Shown piece by piece: positions 24,681 through 34,072 of a DNA stretch of 64,000 bases; the stretch's first letter is position 1, and each line of letters starts with the position of its first letter. The position numbers and the translations under genes are program-made. Location of the stretch: assembly GCF_002266435.3 (NCBI RefSeq), contig NZ_CP029426.2, positions 5,114,001 to 5,178,000 of the forward strand, given 5' to 3'. The stretch is from Bradyrhizobium amphicarpaeae (GTDB lineage Bacteria > Pseudomonadota > Alphaproteobacteria > Rhizobiales > Xanthobacteraceae). The notes below the pieces were generated by a model that ran no database searches, was not told where the DNA came from, and saw only the letters and a list, made by a program, of their open reading frames with translations.

Positions 24681-25517
24681 CTAGTCGCCCCTGAATACCG
24701 GCTTGACCTTGTTGGCGAAGGCCTCGAAGGCGCGTTCGAAATCGGCAGTGGTCATGCACAGGGCCTGGGCAACGGCTTCCGCCTCGATCGCCTCCTCCAC
24801 CGACATTGCCCATTCCATGGCCAGCATCCGCTTGGTCATGGTGTTGGCGAAGGTCGGCCCTTCCGCGACCTGCCTGGCCAGCAGTTGAGCCTGGGTCAGC
24901 ACCTGCTCCGGCGTCACGATGCGGCTGAAGAAGCCCCAGCGCTCGCCCTCTTCCGCCGTCATGAAGCGGCCGGTGTAGAGCAGCTCGGAGGCGCGGGACT
25001 GTCCGATGATCCGCGGCAGGATCGCGCAGGCGCCCATGTCGCAGCCAGCCAGCCCCACCTTGTTGAACAGGAACGCGACCTTGGTCCCGCTCGCTGCGAG
25101 GCGCATGTCCGATGCCATCGCGACGATCGCACCAGCCCCGGCGCAGATGCCCTCGACCGCGGCTATGATCGGCTGCGGGCAGGCGCGCATCGCCTTGACG
25201 AGATCGCCCGTCATCCGCGTGAAGGCCGTGAGCCCCTTGGTGTCCATCTTCACCAGCGGTCCGATGATCTCGAACACGTCGCCACCGGACGAGAAATTGC
25301 CACCGGCGCCGGTGACGACGATGGACTTGACCTCGTCGTCGAACGCACAAGCGCGGAAGAGATCGGTCAGTTCCCGATAGCTTTCGAACGTCAGCGGATT
25401 CTTTCGTTCCGGCCGGTTGAGCGTGACGGTCGCGACACCGTCGACCACCGCCAGCAGGAAGTGTTGCGGCGAATAGTCCGCGAGCGGAATGGTGACGGGA
25501 TTTGCCGGTCTGCTCAT
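24681..25517 (-). CDS. Enoyl-CoA hydratase/isomerase family protein
   Basis: A 278-residue crotonase with the oxyanion-hole segments ([15 protein letters not shown] and [20 protein letters not shown]). It would hydrate an unsaturated or ring-opened CoA thioester in the lower pathway. ATG 25517 has AAGGAGATACT directly upstream. The SDR gene ends 28 nt upstream on the same strand, so both are transcribed from the promoter near 26350. Confidence 0.88.
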   Translation of the reverse strand: MSRPANPVTIPLADYSPQHFLLAVVDGVATVTLNRPERKNPLTFESYRELTDLFRACAFDDEVKSIVVTGAGGNFSSGGDVFEIIGPLVKMDTKGLTAFTRMTGDLVKAMRACPQPIIAAVEGICAGAGAIVAMASDMRLAASGTKVAFLFNKVGLAGCDMGACAILPRIIGQSRASELLYTGRFMTAEEGERWGFFSRIVTPEQVLTQAQLLARQVAEGPTFANTMTKRMLAMEWAMSVEEAIEAEAVAQALCMTTADFERAFEAFANKVKPVFRGD

Positions 25518-25545
25518 AGTATCTCCTTGATGTTGTTCCGCGCAG

Positions 25546-26307
25546 CTAGATCTCACCGCCTGCGACTGCGATTGTCTGCCCGGTGATCGCGCTGGCGCCC
25601 TGGCCGCACAGCCAAAGCACGGCGTCTGCCACCTCTTGAGGCGCTATCAGGCGCCCTTGCGGATTGTGCTTGGCAAGCTCGGCGATGGCCTGCTCACGAC
25701 TCCGTCCCGTTTTCTTCATGATGTTGTCGATGCTGGCGGTGACGAGGTCTGTGTCGGTGAAGCCCGGGCAAACCGCGTTCACGGTCACATTGCCCCCGGC
25801 CAGTTCCAGGGCAAGCGAACGAACGAGCCCGACCGCAGCGTGCTTGGCCGCAGTGTATGCGCTGACATAGGCATAGCCCTTGAGACCCGCCGTCGACGCA
25901 ATCACGACGATGCGGCCATAGGGACGATCCTTCATACCCGGCAGCACGCCGTGGATGGCATGGACCACACCCATGAAATTGATGTCCATCATGCGCGCAA
26001 ACAGGGCGTTGTCCGATTTTGCGAAAGGCGCGGATTCGGCGCTGCCCGCATTGGCGATCAGGATATCGATCGGCTTGCGCGCATGCGCCTCGGCGATGGC
26101 GGCCTTCAGAGCGGCCTCGTTCGCGACATCGGCGACAACTGCGAAATGCGCGGCGCCGGCATTGACGGCCTCGCCGAGGACCCCGGCATTCCGGCCGACG
26201 ATCGTCACGGTGGCGCCAGCGCCGACGAGAGCCGCCGCGATCGCGCGGCCGATGCCGCGACCGCCACCGGTCACCAGCGCGTGAGGCGAATGGGGCAACC
26301 CGGACAT
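25546..26307 (-). CDS. Short-chain dehydrogenase/reductase
   Basis: A 253-residue classical [11 protein letters not shown] cofactor loop, NAG motif, Ser in [10 protein letters not shown] and YTAAKHA (Tyr-x3-Lys) are all present. It probably oxidises a 3-hydroxyacyl-CoA or hydroxylated alicyclic CoA intermediate with NAD(P). ATG 26307 is chosen (GAGGGA about 8 nt upstream); starting further upstream would run into the operator motif at 26349. Confidence 0.87.
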   Translation of the reverse strand: MSGLPHSPHALVTGGGRGIGRAIAAALVGAGATVTIVGRNAGVLGEAVNAGAAHFAVVADVANEAALKAAIAEAHARKPIDILIANAGSAESAPFAKSDNALFARMMDINFMGVVHAIHGVLPGMKDRPYGRIVVIASTAGLKGYAYVSAYTAAKHAAVGLVRSLALELAGGNVTVNAVCPGFTDTDLVTASIDNIMKKTGRSREQAIAELAKHNPQGRLIAPQEVADAVLWLCGQGASAITGQTIAVAGGEI

Positions 26308-26348
26308 GCGCTGGCTCCCTCGGATCTGCGGAACGTGCATCCGATATA

Positions 26349-26362
26349 TTTTAACCTTCAAA
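26349..26362 (-). promoter_or_regulatory. Putative MarR operator 5 (SDR-hydratase promoter)
   Basis: TTTTAACCTTCAAA, 42 bp upstream of the SDR start. It is a looser copy of the shared motif. Confidence 0.5.
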
Positions 26363-26420
26363 CTTTTGCAATGAACGCCGCTCGCCCCGCGAATGCCACG
26401 GCACGAAACACGGCCTGGAA

Positions 26421-26442
26421 ATTGCTTTAAGTATAAAATTAT
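26421..26442 (+). promoter_or_regulatory. Putative MarR operator 6 (hydrolase operon promoter)
   Basis: ATTGCTTTAAGTATAAAATTAT matches operator 1 read on its coding strand (ATTGCTTTAAGCCTAAAATG) at nearly every position. It is about 60 bp before the hydrolase GTG at 26500. Confidence 0.6.
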
Positions 26443-26499
26443 CGCTTCCCATCGCCAAAAGGCCTGTTAGCATCAAAGGGCCCAGCAGAAGGATGTCGC

Positions 26500-27315
26500 G
26501 TGTCGCAGCCTGTGCCGATGATAACAAGGGACGGACGCTTCGCCTATGAAGCCGCCGGCGATCCTGGCGCGATCCCTCTGATTTTCCTGCATGGCATCGG
26601 CGGGGCGGCGCGGAGCTGGCGGCAGCAGCTTGATACGTTCGGCAATCGCTTCCGCGCAATCGCGTGGGATATGCCGGGCTATGGCGGCTCGGCGCCACTC
26701 GCCAATGTCAGCATCGCTGCCCTGGCTGATGCGCTCCAGCAATTCGTCGAGCAACTCGTTGCGACAAGACCCATTCTGGTCGGCCATTCCATCGGCGGTA
26801 TGATCGTCCAGAAATGGCTGGTGCAGTTCCCGAAGCTGGCCCGCGCGGTGGTGCTGGCGCAGACCAGCCCGGCCTTCGGCAAGGCCGATGGCGACTGGCA
26901 GAAATCGTTCATTGCGGCGCGGCTCGGCCCGCTCGATCGCGGCGAGACGATGAAGTCGCTGGCGCCTTCATTGGTGAAGGAGCTCGTCGGCGACGATCCC
27001 GATCCGAGCGGGATGGAACTTGCACGCGAATGCATGGGAAGCGTGCCCGGAGCGAGCTATCGCGCCATGATGCTCGCTCTCATCGGGTTCGACCAGCGCA
27101 ACACGCTGGGAGATATTGCCGTTCCCACGCTGTTGCTGTCCGGCTCCAAGGACAACAACGCGCCTGCGCCCATGATGGCGAAGACGGCGAGCTACATCCC
27201 CGGGGCTGACTATGTCGAGCTCGCCGGCGTCGGCCATCTCGCCAACCTCGAGCGTCCCGATGCCTTCGACGAGGCGCTCGGCCGCTTTCTGAACTCTCTC
27301 GCGACCAAAGCGTAA
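26500..27315 (+). CDS. Alpha/beta hydrolase
   Basis: A 271-residue alpha/beta hydrolase. HGIGGAARSW oxyanion region, nucleophile elbow VGHSIGG (Ser), and the catalytic His in GVGHLANLERPDAF. It may hydrolyse a ring-cleavage product, lactone or CoA thioester. GTG 26500 has AGAAGGA upstream. It is the first gene of a plus-strand operon that continues into the acyl-CoA dehydrogenase 12 nt later. Confidence 0.85.
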   Translation: MSQPVPMITRDGRFAYEAAGDPGAIPLIFLHGIGGAARSWRQQLDTFGNRFRAIAWDMPGYGGSAPLANVSIAALADALQQFVEQLVATRPILVGHSIGGMIVQKWLVQFPKLARAVVLAQTSPAFGKADGDWQKSFIAARLGPLDRGETMKSLAPSLVKELVGDDPDPSGMELARECMGSVPGASYRAMMLALIGFDQRNTLGDIAVPTLLLSGSKDNNAPAPMMAKTASYIPGADYVELAGVGHLANLERPDAFDEALGRFLNSLATKA

Positions 27316-27327
27316 GGTGACTGCGCA

Positions 27328-28617
27328 ATGACCATGCAAGTCAGCAAGACCATCGGCACAACCGACAAGGTTACACTGGATGCTCCGATCTTCGATCCCG
27401 TTGCATTCCGCCTGAGCGACGAGCAGGCCGGCATCATTACGCGAGCAAGAGAGATCGGCCAGAGCGTGTTCGCCGCTCGCGCTGCCACTTACGATCGCGA
27501 GGCGACCTTTCCGGTCGAGAATTATCGCGACCTGCACCGCGTCGGCCTGCTCGGCATCGCCGTTCCCAGGAAGCACGGCGGACTCGGCGCGAACTACCAG
27601 ACCTATGCGTTGGCGGCCGCCGAGATCGGCCGCTATTGCGGCGCGACCGCGCTGACCTGGAACATGCACGTGTGCTCGACCCTATGGTCGGGCCCGCTCG
27701 CCGACGATCTCGACATGGACGCGGACACCCGCGCCGAGCACGAGCGGCGTCGCGCAGTTCATTACAAGCGGATCGTCGAAGACGGCGCGATCTATTCGCA
27801 ACCCTTCTCCGAAGGCGGTGCGGCCGCCGCGGGCGGCGTCGCTTTTGGCACGGAAGCAAGGCCGGTCGAGGGCGGCTGGATCGTCAACGGCAAGAAGATC
27901 TTCGCGTCGCTCTCCGGCCATGCCGACTATTACGGCGTGCTCTGCACCGAGATCGAGGAAGGCGAGAAGGCGTCCCGCCGCAACACGCTTTACCTCGCGA
28001 TATCTGCCAGGTCCGACGGCGTCTCGGTCGTCGGTGACTGGGATCCGCTCGGCATGCGCGGAACGGTCTCACGCACCCTTCTGTTCAAGGACGTGTTCGT
28101 GCCGCAGGATTCCGCACTGATGCCGCGCGGCGTCTATTTCCAAGCCGCGATGCGCTGGCCGCACATGTTCCTGACGTTGTCGCCGACCTATATGGGCCTG
28201 GCGCAAGCCGCCTATGATTTCACCGTACGTTATTTGCGCGGCGAAGTGCCGGGAATGCCGCCGGTCAAGCGCCGGATGTATCCGACCAAGCAGATCGCGG
28301 TCGCGCAGATGCAGATCAAGCTCGAGCAGATCAAGGCGATCTGGTTCCAGGCGGTCACCGAAGCCTGCGCCAATCCGAGCAAGGAGCAGGTACTGCGCGC
28401 CTATGCCGCGCAATATTCGGTGATGGAGGGCGCCAACGAGCTCGCCGCGCTCGCGATCCGCACCTGCGGCGGTCAGGCCATGCTGCGATCGCTACCGCTG
28501 GAGCGGATCTACCGCGACAGCCGCTGCGGCTCGCTGATGCTGCCCTGGACCGCCGAACTCTGCCTCGACCGGATCGGACGTGAGGCGCTGTACGAGACCG
28601 GCGAGACGGACGACTGA
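27328..28617 (+). CDS. Acyl-CoA dehydrogenase
   Basis: A 429-residue acyl-CoA dehydrogenase-fold flavoprotein with the N-terminal helical, central beta and C-terminal helical domains. The C-terminus keeps the EGANELAALAIRTCGGQAML and YRDSRCGSLMLPW segments typical of the family's flavin/dimer contacts. It probably introduces a double bond into an acyl-CoA. The next gene's GTG lies 2 nt after the stop, implying translational coupling. Confidence 0.85.
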   Translation: MTMQVSKTIGTTDKVTLDAPIFDPVAFRLSDEQAGIITRAREIGQSVFAARAATYDREATFPVENYRDLHRVGLLGIAVPRKHGGLGANYQTYALAAAEIGRYCGATALTWNMHVCSTLWSGPLADDLDMDADTRAEHERRRAVHYKRIVEDGAIYSQPFSEGGAAAAGGVAFGTEARPVEGGWIVNGKKIFASLSGHADYYGVLCTEIEEGEKASRRNTLYLAISARSDGVSVVGDWDPLGMRGTVSRTLLFKDVFVPQDSALMPRGVYFQAAMRWPHMFLTLSPTYMGLAQAAYDFTVRYLRGEVPGMPPVKRRMYPTKQIAVAQMQIKLEQIKAIWFQAVTEACANPSKEQVLRAYAAQYSVMEGANELAALAIRTCGGQAMLRSLPLERIYRDSRCGSLMLPWTAELCLDRIGREALYETGETDD

Positions 28618-28619
28618 CG

Positions 28620-30146
28620 GTGGACCTCTGCAGTCTGATCGATCGCAACGCGGCGTTCGCGCCGGACAAGACGGCGATTGCCTTCGAAGGGGAACGGCTG
28701 AGCTATGCCGCGTTCGCCGCACGCATCGAACACACTGCGACGGCATTGAAGCAGGAGCTCGGCGTCGGCCGCGGCGACCGCGTTGCCATCCTCAGCCTGA
28801 ACCGGCCTGATTATCTGGTTCTGCTCTACGCATGCGCGCGGCTGGGTGCGATGCTCGTGCCGCTGAACTGGCGGCTGGCGGTCGCTGAGCAGCTCTTCAT
28901 TCTCACAGACGCTGGCGCCAAAGTCGTGGTGCTCGAACGGGCGTTCGAGGGAGTTCTCCCCGAACTTGCGCCGGGGACATCCGTTGTCGGCCTCGACTTC
29001 ACACCGCCCCGTGGTACGGCGTTCGAAAGCCTGCTGGCACGCAGCGACGGCAGCAGCCGCAATCCGCACACCGATCTTTCCTGCCCGCTGCTGATCGTCT
29101 ACACGTCAGGAACAACGGGGCGGCCGAAAGGCGCGGTGCTGCGCCAGGAGGCGCTGTTCTGGAACGGCGTCATGAGCCAGCACATGCACAACATGACGTC
29201 CGAAGACCACGTGCTGACCGTGCTGCCATTCTTCCACGTCGGCGGCCTCAACATCCAGACGACGCCGGCGCTCCAGCTTGGCGCAACCGTCACGGTCCAC
29301 GCCCGCTTCGCGCCGGATACCGCGCTTGCCGCCATCCAACAGGAGCGGCCGACACTCACGGTGATGGTGCCTGCGATCATCCAGGCGGTGAGCGAGCATG
29401 CTGCTTGGGCAGCCACCGATCTTTCGTCATTGAAGGCCGTCGCCACCGGCTCGACCATCGTGCCGCCGCATCTGATCGAGCGCTTTGTCGCGCGCGATGT
29501 CCCGGTGCTTCAGGTTTACGGCTCGACGGAGACCTGCCCGATCGCCGTCTACACGCGGCTTGGCGGCGACCTTTCGCGGGCGGGATCGACCGGGCTTGCC
29601 GGCTTGTGCTGTGAAGCAAAGGTGATCGACCAGGCCGGCAACGAACTGCCTGCGGGAACGCCGGGGGAGATCGCGGTGCGCGGGCCCAACGTGTTCTTCG
29701 AATATTGGGGAAACGAGGCCGCAACGCGCGACGCGTTGCACGACGGCTGGTATCGCACCGGAGATATCGGCCTGTGCGATGCCGACGGCTATTTCTGGGT
29801 CAGCGACCGCAAGAAGAACATGATCATTTCAGGCGGGGAAAACGTCTACCCGGCCGAGGTCGAGCGCGTCCTGCTCGAACACCCCGATGTCAGCGAATGC
29901 GCCGTGATCGGCCGGCCGGACCCGCGCTGGGACGAGGTGCCGATCGCCTATGTCATCCCCCGATCCGGCTGCCGGCTAGAGGCGAATGAGCTGCGAGCCC
30001 ATCTTCAGGCGCAACTCGCCCGCTACAAGGTGCCGCGCGACATCGTCTTGGTCACCGACCTGCCGCGGACCGCGCTGGGCAAGGTCCAGCATTTCCTGCT
30101 GAAGCAGCTTGATGCGCAGTCCCGCGCGCAAGGAGAAGCATCTTGA
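28620..30146 (+). CDS. AMP-forming acyl-CoA synthetase
   Basis: A 508-residue class I adenylate-forming enzyme: YTSGTTGRPKGAVLRQ, QVYGSTETCP, GWYRTGDIGLCDADGYFWV, and the catalytic Lys in TALGKVQHFLLK. It would activate a fatty, alicyclic or aromatic acid to its CoA ester. It is distinct in sequence from the ligase at 16.7 kb. GTG 28620 follows the dehydrogenase stop by 2 nt; its own stop overlaps the next start. Confidence 0.87.
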   Translation: MDLCSLIDRNAAFAPDKTAIAFEGERLSYAAFAARIEHTATALKQELGVGRGDRVAILSLNRPDYLVLLYACARLGAMLVPLNWRLAVAEQLFILTDAGAKVVVLERAFEGVLPELAPGTSVVGLDFTPPRGTAFESLLARSDGSSRNPHTDLSCPLLIVYTSGTTGRPKGAVLRQEALFWNGVMSQHMHNMTSEDHVLTVLPFFHVGGLNIQTTPALQLGATVTVHARFAPDTALAAIQQERPTLTVMVPAIIQAVSEHAAWAATDLSSLKAVATGSTIVPPHLIERFVARDVPVLQVYGSTETCPIAVYTRLGGDLSRAGSTGLAGLCCEAKVIDQAGNELPAGTPGEIAVRGPNVFFEYWGNEAATRDALHDGWYRTGDIGLCDADGYFWVSDRKKNMIISGGENVYPAEVERVLLEHPDVSECAVIGRPDPRWDEVPIAYVIPRSGCRLEANELRAHLQAQLARYKVPRDIVLVTDLPRTALGKVQHFLLKQLDAQSRAQGEAS

Positions 30147-31231
30147 AGATTGCAGTTCTTGGTGGCGGAAACGGCTCCTTCGCGGCCGCCGGCGATTTTG
30201 CGCTGTCGGGGCACGAAGTCCGGCTCTGGCGCCGCGATGCCGGTCAGGTCGCGGCCCATCGCGCTGCCGGCTCGCGCATCCTGGTCAAGGACCACAGCGG
30301 CCGCCACGACGTGAAACTCGCGCTGGTCACGACCGATATCGCCGAAGCCGTCGGCGGCTCGGAGCTGATCCTGTGCCCTGCCCCTGCCTTCGCGCAGACC
30401 GATATCGCTCGCCTGCTCGCCCCGCATCTGCGGGATGGTCAGGTCGTGTTCTTGCCGCCGGCAACATTCGGCTCGATCATCTTCGCCCAGGCGGTGCGGG
30501 ACGCCGGCAACCAGGCCAAGGCAAGCTTTGCCGAAACCGGCACACTGCCGTGGCTCACCCGCAAACATGGACCTTTCGAAGTGGCGATCACCATTCGCGC
30601 CAAGCGGCTTCCGGTCGGGGTGTTCCCGCTCGACCACGCACCGCATGCGCTCGACGTGATCGGGCGCGCTTTCCCCGATGCGATCGAGTCCTGCGGGGAC
30701 GCGCTGTCGGGGGCGCTGATGAATGCCGGCCCGATCATCCATCCGCCGCTGATCATCATGAATACGGGCCCGATCGAGCATTTCGAACGGTGGGACATCC
30801 ACAAGGAGGGAACGCAAGCCGCGATCCGCCGGGTGACCGACGCACTTGACGCCGAGCGGATCGCGGTGCGCGAAGCGCTCGGTTACCGCGCACCGCATTT
30901 CCCGCTCGCTCATCACTATGCGAAAGAAGGCGAGATCTGGATGTACGGCCGCGGCTCGCATGACCGGCTGACGGACTCAGGCGACTGGCGCGAACGGATC
31001 GTGCTGACGGAGCACCGCTACATGCGTGAGGACCTCCGGCTTGGGTTGTCGCTGCTGGTGTCGGTCGCCGGACTGGCTGGCGTGGCCACGCCGCTGGCCA
31101 AAGCGTTCCTCGCCATCGGCGGCGCGATCTGCGGCGAGGATTTTGCGCATGGCGGCCGCACGCTGGCCACGCTGGGGCTCGACAATCTCAGCAAGGCCGA
31201 ATTGCAGACGGTGCTTCGCAATGGATTCTGA
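30143..31231 (+). CDS. NAD/NADP octopine/nopaline dehydrogenase-family protein
   Basis: A 362-residue two-domain dehydrogenase. The N-terminal Rossmann fold begins IAVLGGGNGSFAAAGDFALSG; the C-terminal helical domain carries NAGPIIHPPLIIMNTGPIE, a hallmark of opine dehydrogenases, with a nearby His (RAPHFPLAHH). TTG 30143 overlaps the previous stop (TTGA) and has AAGGAGA in front, so the unusual start is well supported. Opine-type enzymes reductively condense an amine with an oxo-acid; here, among acyl-CoA genes, the substrate may be a different hydroxy/oxo or amino acid. Confidence 0.82.
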   Translation: MKIAVLGGGNGSFAAAGDFALSGHEVRLWRRDAGQVAAHRAAGSRILVKDHSGRHDVKLALVTTDIAEAVGGSELILCPAPAFAQTDIARLLAPHLRDGQVVFLPPATFGSIIFAQAVRDAGNQAKASFAETGTLPWLTRKHGPFEVAITIRAKRLPVGVFPLDHAPHALDVIGRAFPDAIESCGDALSGALMNAGPIIHPPLIIMNTGPIEHFERWDIHKEGTQAAIRRVTDALDAERIAVREALGYRAPHFPLAHHYAKEGEIWMYGRGSHDRLTDSGDWRERIVLTEHRYMREDLRLGLSLLVSVAGLAGVATPLAKAFLAIGGAICGEDFAHGGRTLATLGLDNLSKAELQTVLRNGF

Positions 31232-31234
31232 TCG

Positions 31235-32227
31235 ATGACCAATCGCGTCAACATCGCCTGTCTCGGGGCTGGCCGCATGGGGCGCGGCATCGCCGTCGCA
31301 TTCGCCTACGCCGGGCACAGCGTGACGATGATCGACGTCAAGGCCCGTAGCGCAGAAGAGTTCGCCAAGCTCGAGGCGGACGCGCTTGGTGAGGTCGCAA
31401 AGACATTTGCCAGCCTGTCCAAGCTGGGACTGCTGACGGAGGCGGATGTCGGTCCGCTCGTCGCGCGCGTCTCGGTGGTGCCCGCCGGCCATAGCCAGTC
31501 CGCGCTATCCGAGGCCGGAATGGTTTTCGAAGGGGTCCCTGAAGTCGTCGAGCTCAAGCGCGAGGTGCTGGGCTTAGCCTCACGGCAGGTGCGACCCGAC
31601 ACGATCATTGCATCGACGACGTCGACCATCCTGGTCGATGATCTCTCCAGCGCGATCGTGAATCCCGGCCGCTTCCTGAACGTGCATTGGCTCAACCCGG
31701 CCTATCTAATCCCGCTGGTCGAAGTTTCGCCAGGTAAGGCCACCGATCCCGCCATCGTCGACGAGGTCAAGGCGCTGCTTGAGGGCATCGGCAAGGTGCC
31801 GGTGGTCTGCGCGGCAACGCCCGGCTTCATCGTCCCACGCATCCAGGCGCTGGCGATGAACGAGGCCGCGCGCATGGTCGAGGAAGGCGTCGCCAGTGCC
31901 GAGGATATCGACAAGGCGATCCGCCATGGTTTCGGCTTCCGCTATGCCGTGCTCGGGCTGCTCGAGTTCATCGACTGGGGCGGCGGCGACATCTTGTACT
32001 ATGCCAGTCGCTACCTCGAAGGCGCGCTCGGCAGCGACCGCTATCGCGCGCCGGACGTCATCTCACGCAACATGCATGAAGGCCGGATCGGCTTGCGCAC
32101 GGGTGCCGGTTTTCTCGACTATTCGGGCATGGACGTCGATGCCTATCGCGTAAAACGGCTTCAGGCCATGGTGGACCTGCTGCGCCACTTCGACCTGGCT
32201 CGCCCACCCGTGCTCGACCGCACTTAG
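31235..32227 (+). CDS. 3-hydroxyacyl-CoA dehydrogenase
   Basis: A 330-residue protein of the 3-hydroxybutyryl-CoA dehydrogenase type: NAD-binding ACLGAGRMGRGIAVAFAYAG, active-site His in NVHWLNPAYLIPLVE, C-terminal helical domain. It completes an acyl-CoA dehydrogenase / ligase / hydroxyacyl-CoA dehydrogenase set resembling part of beta-oxidation. The gene ends in a 4-nt overlap with the convergent ring-cleavage gene (TTAG, 32224-32227). Confidence 0.87.
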   Translation: MTNRVNIACLGAGRMGRGIAVAFAYAGHSVTMIDVKARSAEEFAKLEADALGEVAKTFASLSKLGLLTEADVGPLVARVSVVPAGHSQSALSEAGMVFEGVPEVVELKREVLGLASRQVRPDTIIASTTSTILVDDLSSAIVNPGRFLNVHWLNPAYLIPLVEVSPGKATDPAIVDEVKALLEGIGKVPVVCAATPGFIVPRIQALAMNEAARMVEEGVASAEDIDKAIRHGFGFRYAVLGLLEFIDWGGGDILYYASRYLEGALGSDRYRAPDVISRNMHEGRIGLRTGAGFLDYSGMDVDAYRVKRLQAMVDLLRHFDLARPPVLDRT

Positions 32228-33270
32228 CCGAAAACGTCCTGCAATACGCCTTCGCGAACGACCGCGACGCCATCGAGCTCGATCGTCGTTCCCATCATCG
32301 GCAGGTCGAAATGCCCCGCCGTGTAGCGGCCGGCGAATTCGTTCGCGCCGGTCGAGAACAGGAAATTGCCGGAGACGGCCCGGATCTCCGTGCCATTGGT
32401 GTCGCGCTGGTCGTACATCGACAGCGCTTCATAGCGCGCGCCAGGGTTCATGCCGAAACCGACATGCGAGACCGCATAGGCCTCGCGATCGCCCCAAGCC
32501 GCAAGATAGGAGCGCATCATTGCGGCGTCCGTGCCTTCGCCTTCGAGTTCGACGACATAGTCGTCTTTCAAGGTCATCGTCACCGGCGACGTCAGATAGC
32601 GCTTGAAGGTCAGGTTGATGTCGCCTGGCGCCATCACCAGCGTGCCGTTGATCGTCCCGCTCTTGGGGAAGCTGACGACGATTCCACCGGGCCAATGCGC
32701 CAGCGTGCCAGGCTTGTCGGTCCAGCCCCATACACCGACCGTGGACGCGCCGACCATATCGACGTCGAGCGCGGTGCCGGCCTTCGAGGTCACCCGCATT
32801 CGCTTCGTCCCGCGCAGCATCTTGGCCGCCGCCCGAACGCGTTTTTCGAGCGCTGTATCCGGCACCATCCGCTCCAGCGCTTCGGGATGCTCGTTGGAGA
32901 TCACCAGGATCCGCGCGCCAGCCTTGAGGATCTCCGGCGTCTCCACCGCGTGCATCAAGCCCTCGATGGTGCAATCCACCACGAAACCAGCCTGCTGAAG
33001 CGCACTGATGACCGGACCAAGCTTCTGGATCGCCTCGCTCGCGCCCGTCGAGCGAACCGGAACGATATTCCGGTTACGCGGTGTCGGCATCACCACGTGA
33101 AACGGCCGCGCGCCCATGCGCAGCAGCGCGAGTTCCGCCAGATGCACGTTCAACGCGCGCGACTGGGTTTCGGAGAGAATCGCCGCGGTATCACCGGCCT
33201 TGACGGCACAGCGTTCAAAGATCTCGCAAAATGCGTCGATCCATTTTGCCTCAATGCGATCAGCCAGCAT
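32224..33270 (-). CDS. NicX-family 2,5-dihydroxypyridine 5,6-dioxygenase homologue (M29-peptidase-like fold)
   Basis: A 348-residue protein. From memory of the P. putida NicX sequence, it shares ILKAGARIL.., the RSKAG/TSKAG region, WPGG, GTL..PGDI, SH-x-G-x-G and GNFLFSTG-N. The iron ligands of NicX (His265, His318, Asp320) have counterparts at His269, His320 and Asp322 here (SHVGFG; HFDLP). NicX opens the 2,5-dihydroxypyridine ring to N-formylmaleamate. General annotation may call it aminopeptidase. It is the last gene of the ABC-importer operon. Substrate is inferred; a relative acting on another hydroxylated ring is possible. Confidence 0.75.
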   Translation of the reverse strand: MLADRIEAKWIDAFCEIFERCAVKAGDTAAILSETQSRALNVHLAELALLRMGARPFHVVMPTPRNRNIVPVRSTGASEAIQKLGPVISALQQAGFVVDCTIEGLMHAVETPEILKAGARILVISNEHPEALERMVPDTALEKRVRAAAKMLRGTKRMRVTSKAGTALDVDMVGASTVGVWGWTDKPGTLAHWPGGIVVSFPKSGTINGTLVMAPGDINLTFKRYLTSPVTMTLKDDYVVELEGEGTDAAMMRSYLAAWGDREAYAVSHVGFGMNPGARYEALSMYDQRDTNGTEIRAVSGNFLFSTGANEFAGRYTAGHFDLPMMGTTIELDGVAVVREGVLQDVFG

Positions 33271-33307
33271 GGTTCACTCCCGGTCTTCCGATTTCTTCTT
33301 GGTCAGT

Positions 33308-34072
33308 TCAGGCCTCGGGAAAGCCCCGCAGCAGGTATGAGCGCAGCGCCCCGAGCAGGCCATTCAAGATCAGGCCCAGCAGCGAGATCGTGATCAGAGG
33401 CACGAACATGTCGACGGCCTGAAAAGTTCGCGCCGCGGTCACGAGCGCGTGCCCCAATCCGTCCGTCGACGTGATCATCTCGGCCAGAAACACCACGATG
33501 CAGGAAATGACAAGCCCGATCCGGCATCCAGTCAGGATCGACGGCATCGCCGCCGGCAGCACCACCTTGAAAAGGATTTCGTAGCGTGGCGTTCCCGCTG
33601 CCATCGCCGACCAGATCAGCTTCTGTTCGACGGTGGAGGCACCGTAATAGGTCGAGAGCAGAATGGGAAAGAGTGCGTCCGCGGCCACCAATGTGATCTT
33701 CGACCCGTGGCCGAATCCGAGCAAAAGCAGGAGTGCCGGATAGAGCGCAACCTTGGGCAGCGGGGCCAATACGCGGACGATCGGCCGGACCACGGCATTG
33801 ATGGCCGGATTGGCGGCGGCGGCAATGCCGATACTGACACCAAGCACGACCGCAATCGCGAACCCTGCAAACAGCCGGATCAAGGTTGCCGCGATCTCCT
33901 GCTGAAACGTCCACGTCACGAGCTGCTGGAGCAGCCGGCTGAAGACGAAGCCCGGCGGCGGCAGCAAGACCGCGGGCGCGAAGCCGAATGACACCAGGCC
34001 CTGCCACAAGGCGATGACCAGCGCGATCGGGGCAATCCCGAGAAGGACGTTTGCGGAGAGACGGCGCGACAT
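33308..34072 (-). CDS. ABC transporter permease 2 (SsuC/TauC type)
   Basis: A 254-residue inner-membrane permease with about six helices and the cytoplasmic EAA-like loop (SAMAAGTPRYEILFKVVLPAAMP). Its ATG overlaps the stop of permease 1 by one nt (TGATG), so translation is coupled. Together with permease 1, the ATPase and the distal binding protein it forms a nitrate/sulfonate/taurine/pyrimidine-type importer. Confidence 0.87.
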   Translation of the reverse strand: MSRRLSANVLLGIAPIALVIALWQGLVSFGFAPAVLLPPPGFVFSRLLQQLVTWTFQQEIAATLIRLFAGFAIAVVLGVSIGIAAAANPAINAVVRPIVRVLAPLPKVALYPALLLLLGFGHGSKITLVAADALFPILLSTYYGASTVEQKLIWSAMAAGTPRYEILFKVVLPAAMPSILTGCRIGLVISCIVVFLAEMITSTDGLGHALVTAARTFQAVDMFVPLITISLLGLILNGLLGALRSYLLRGFPEA

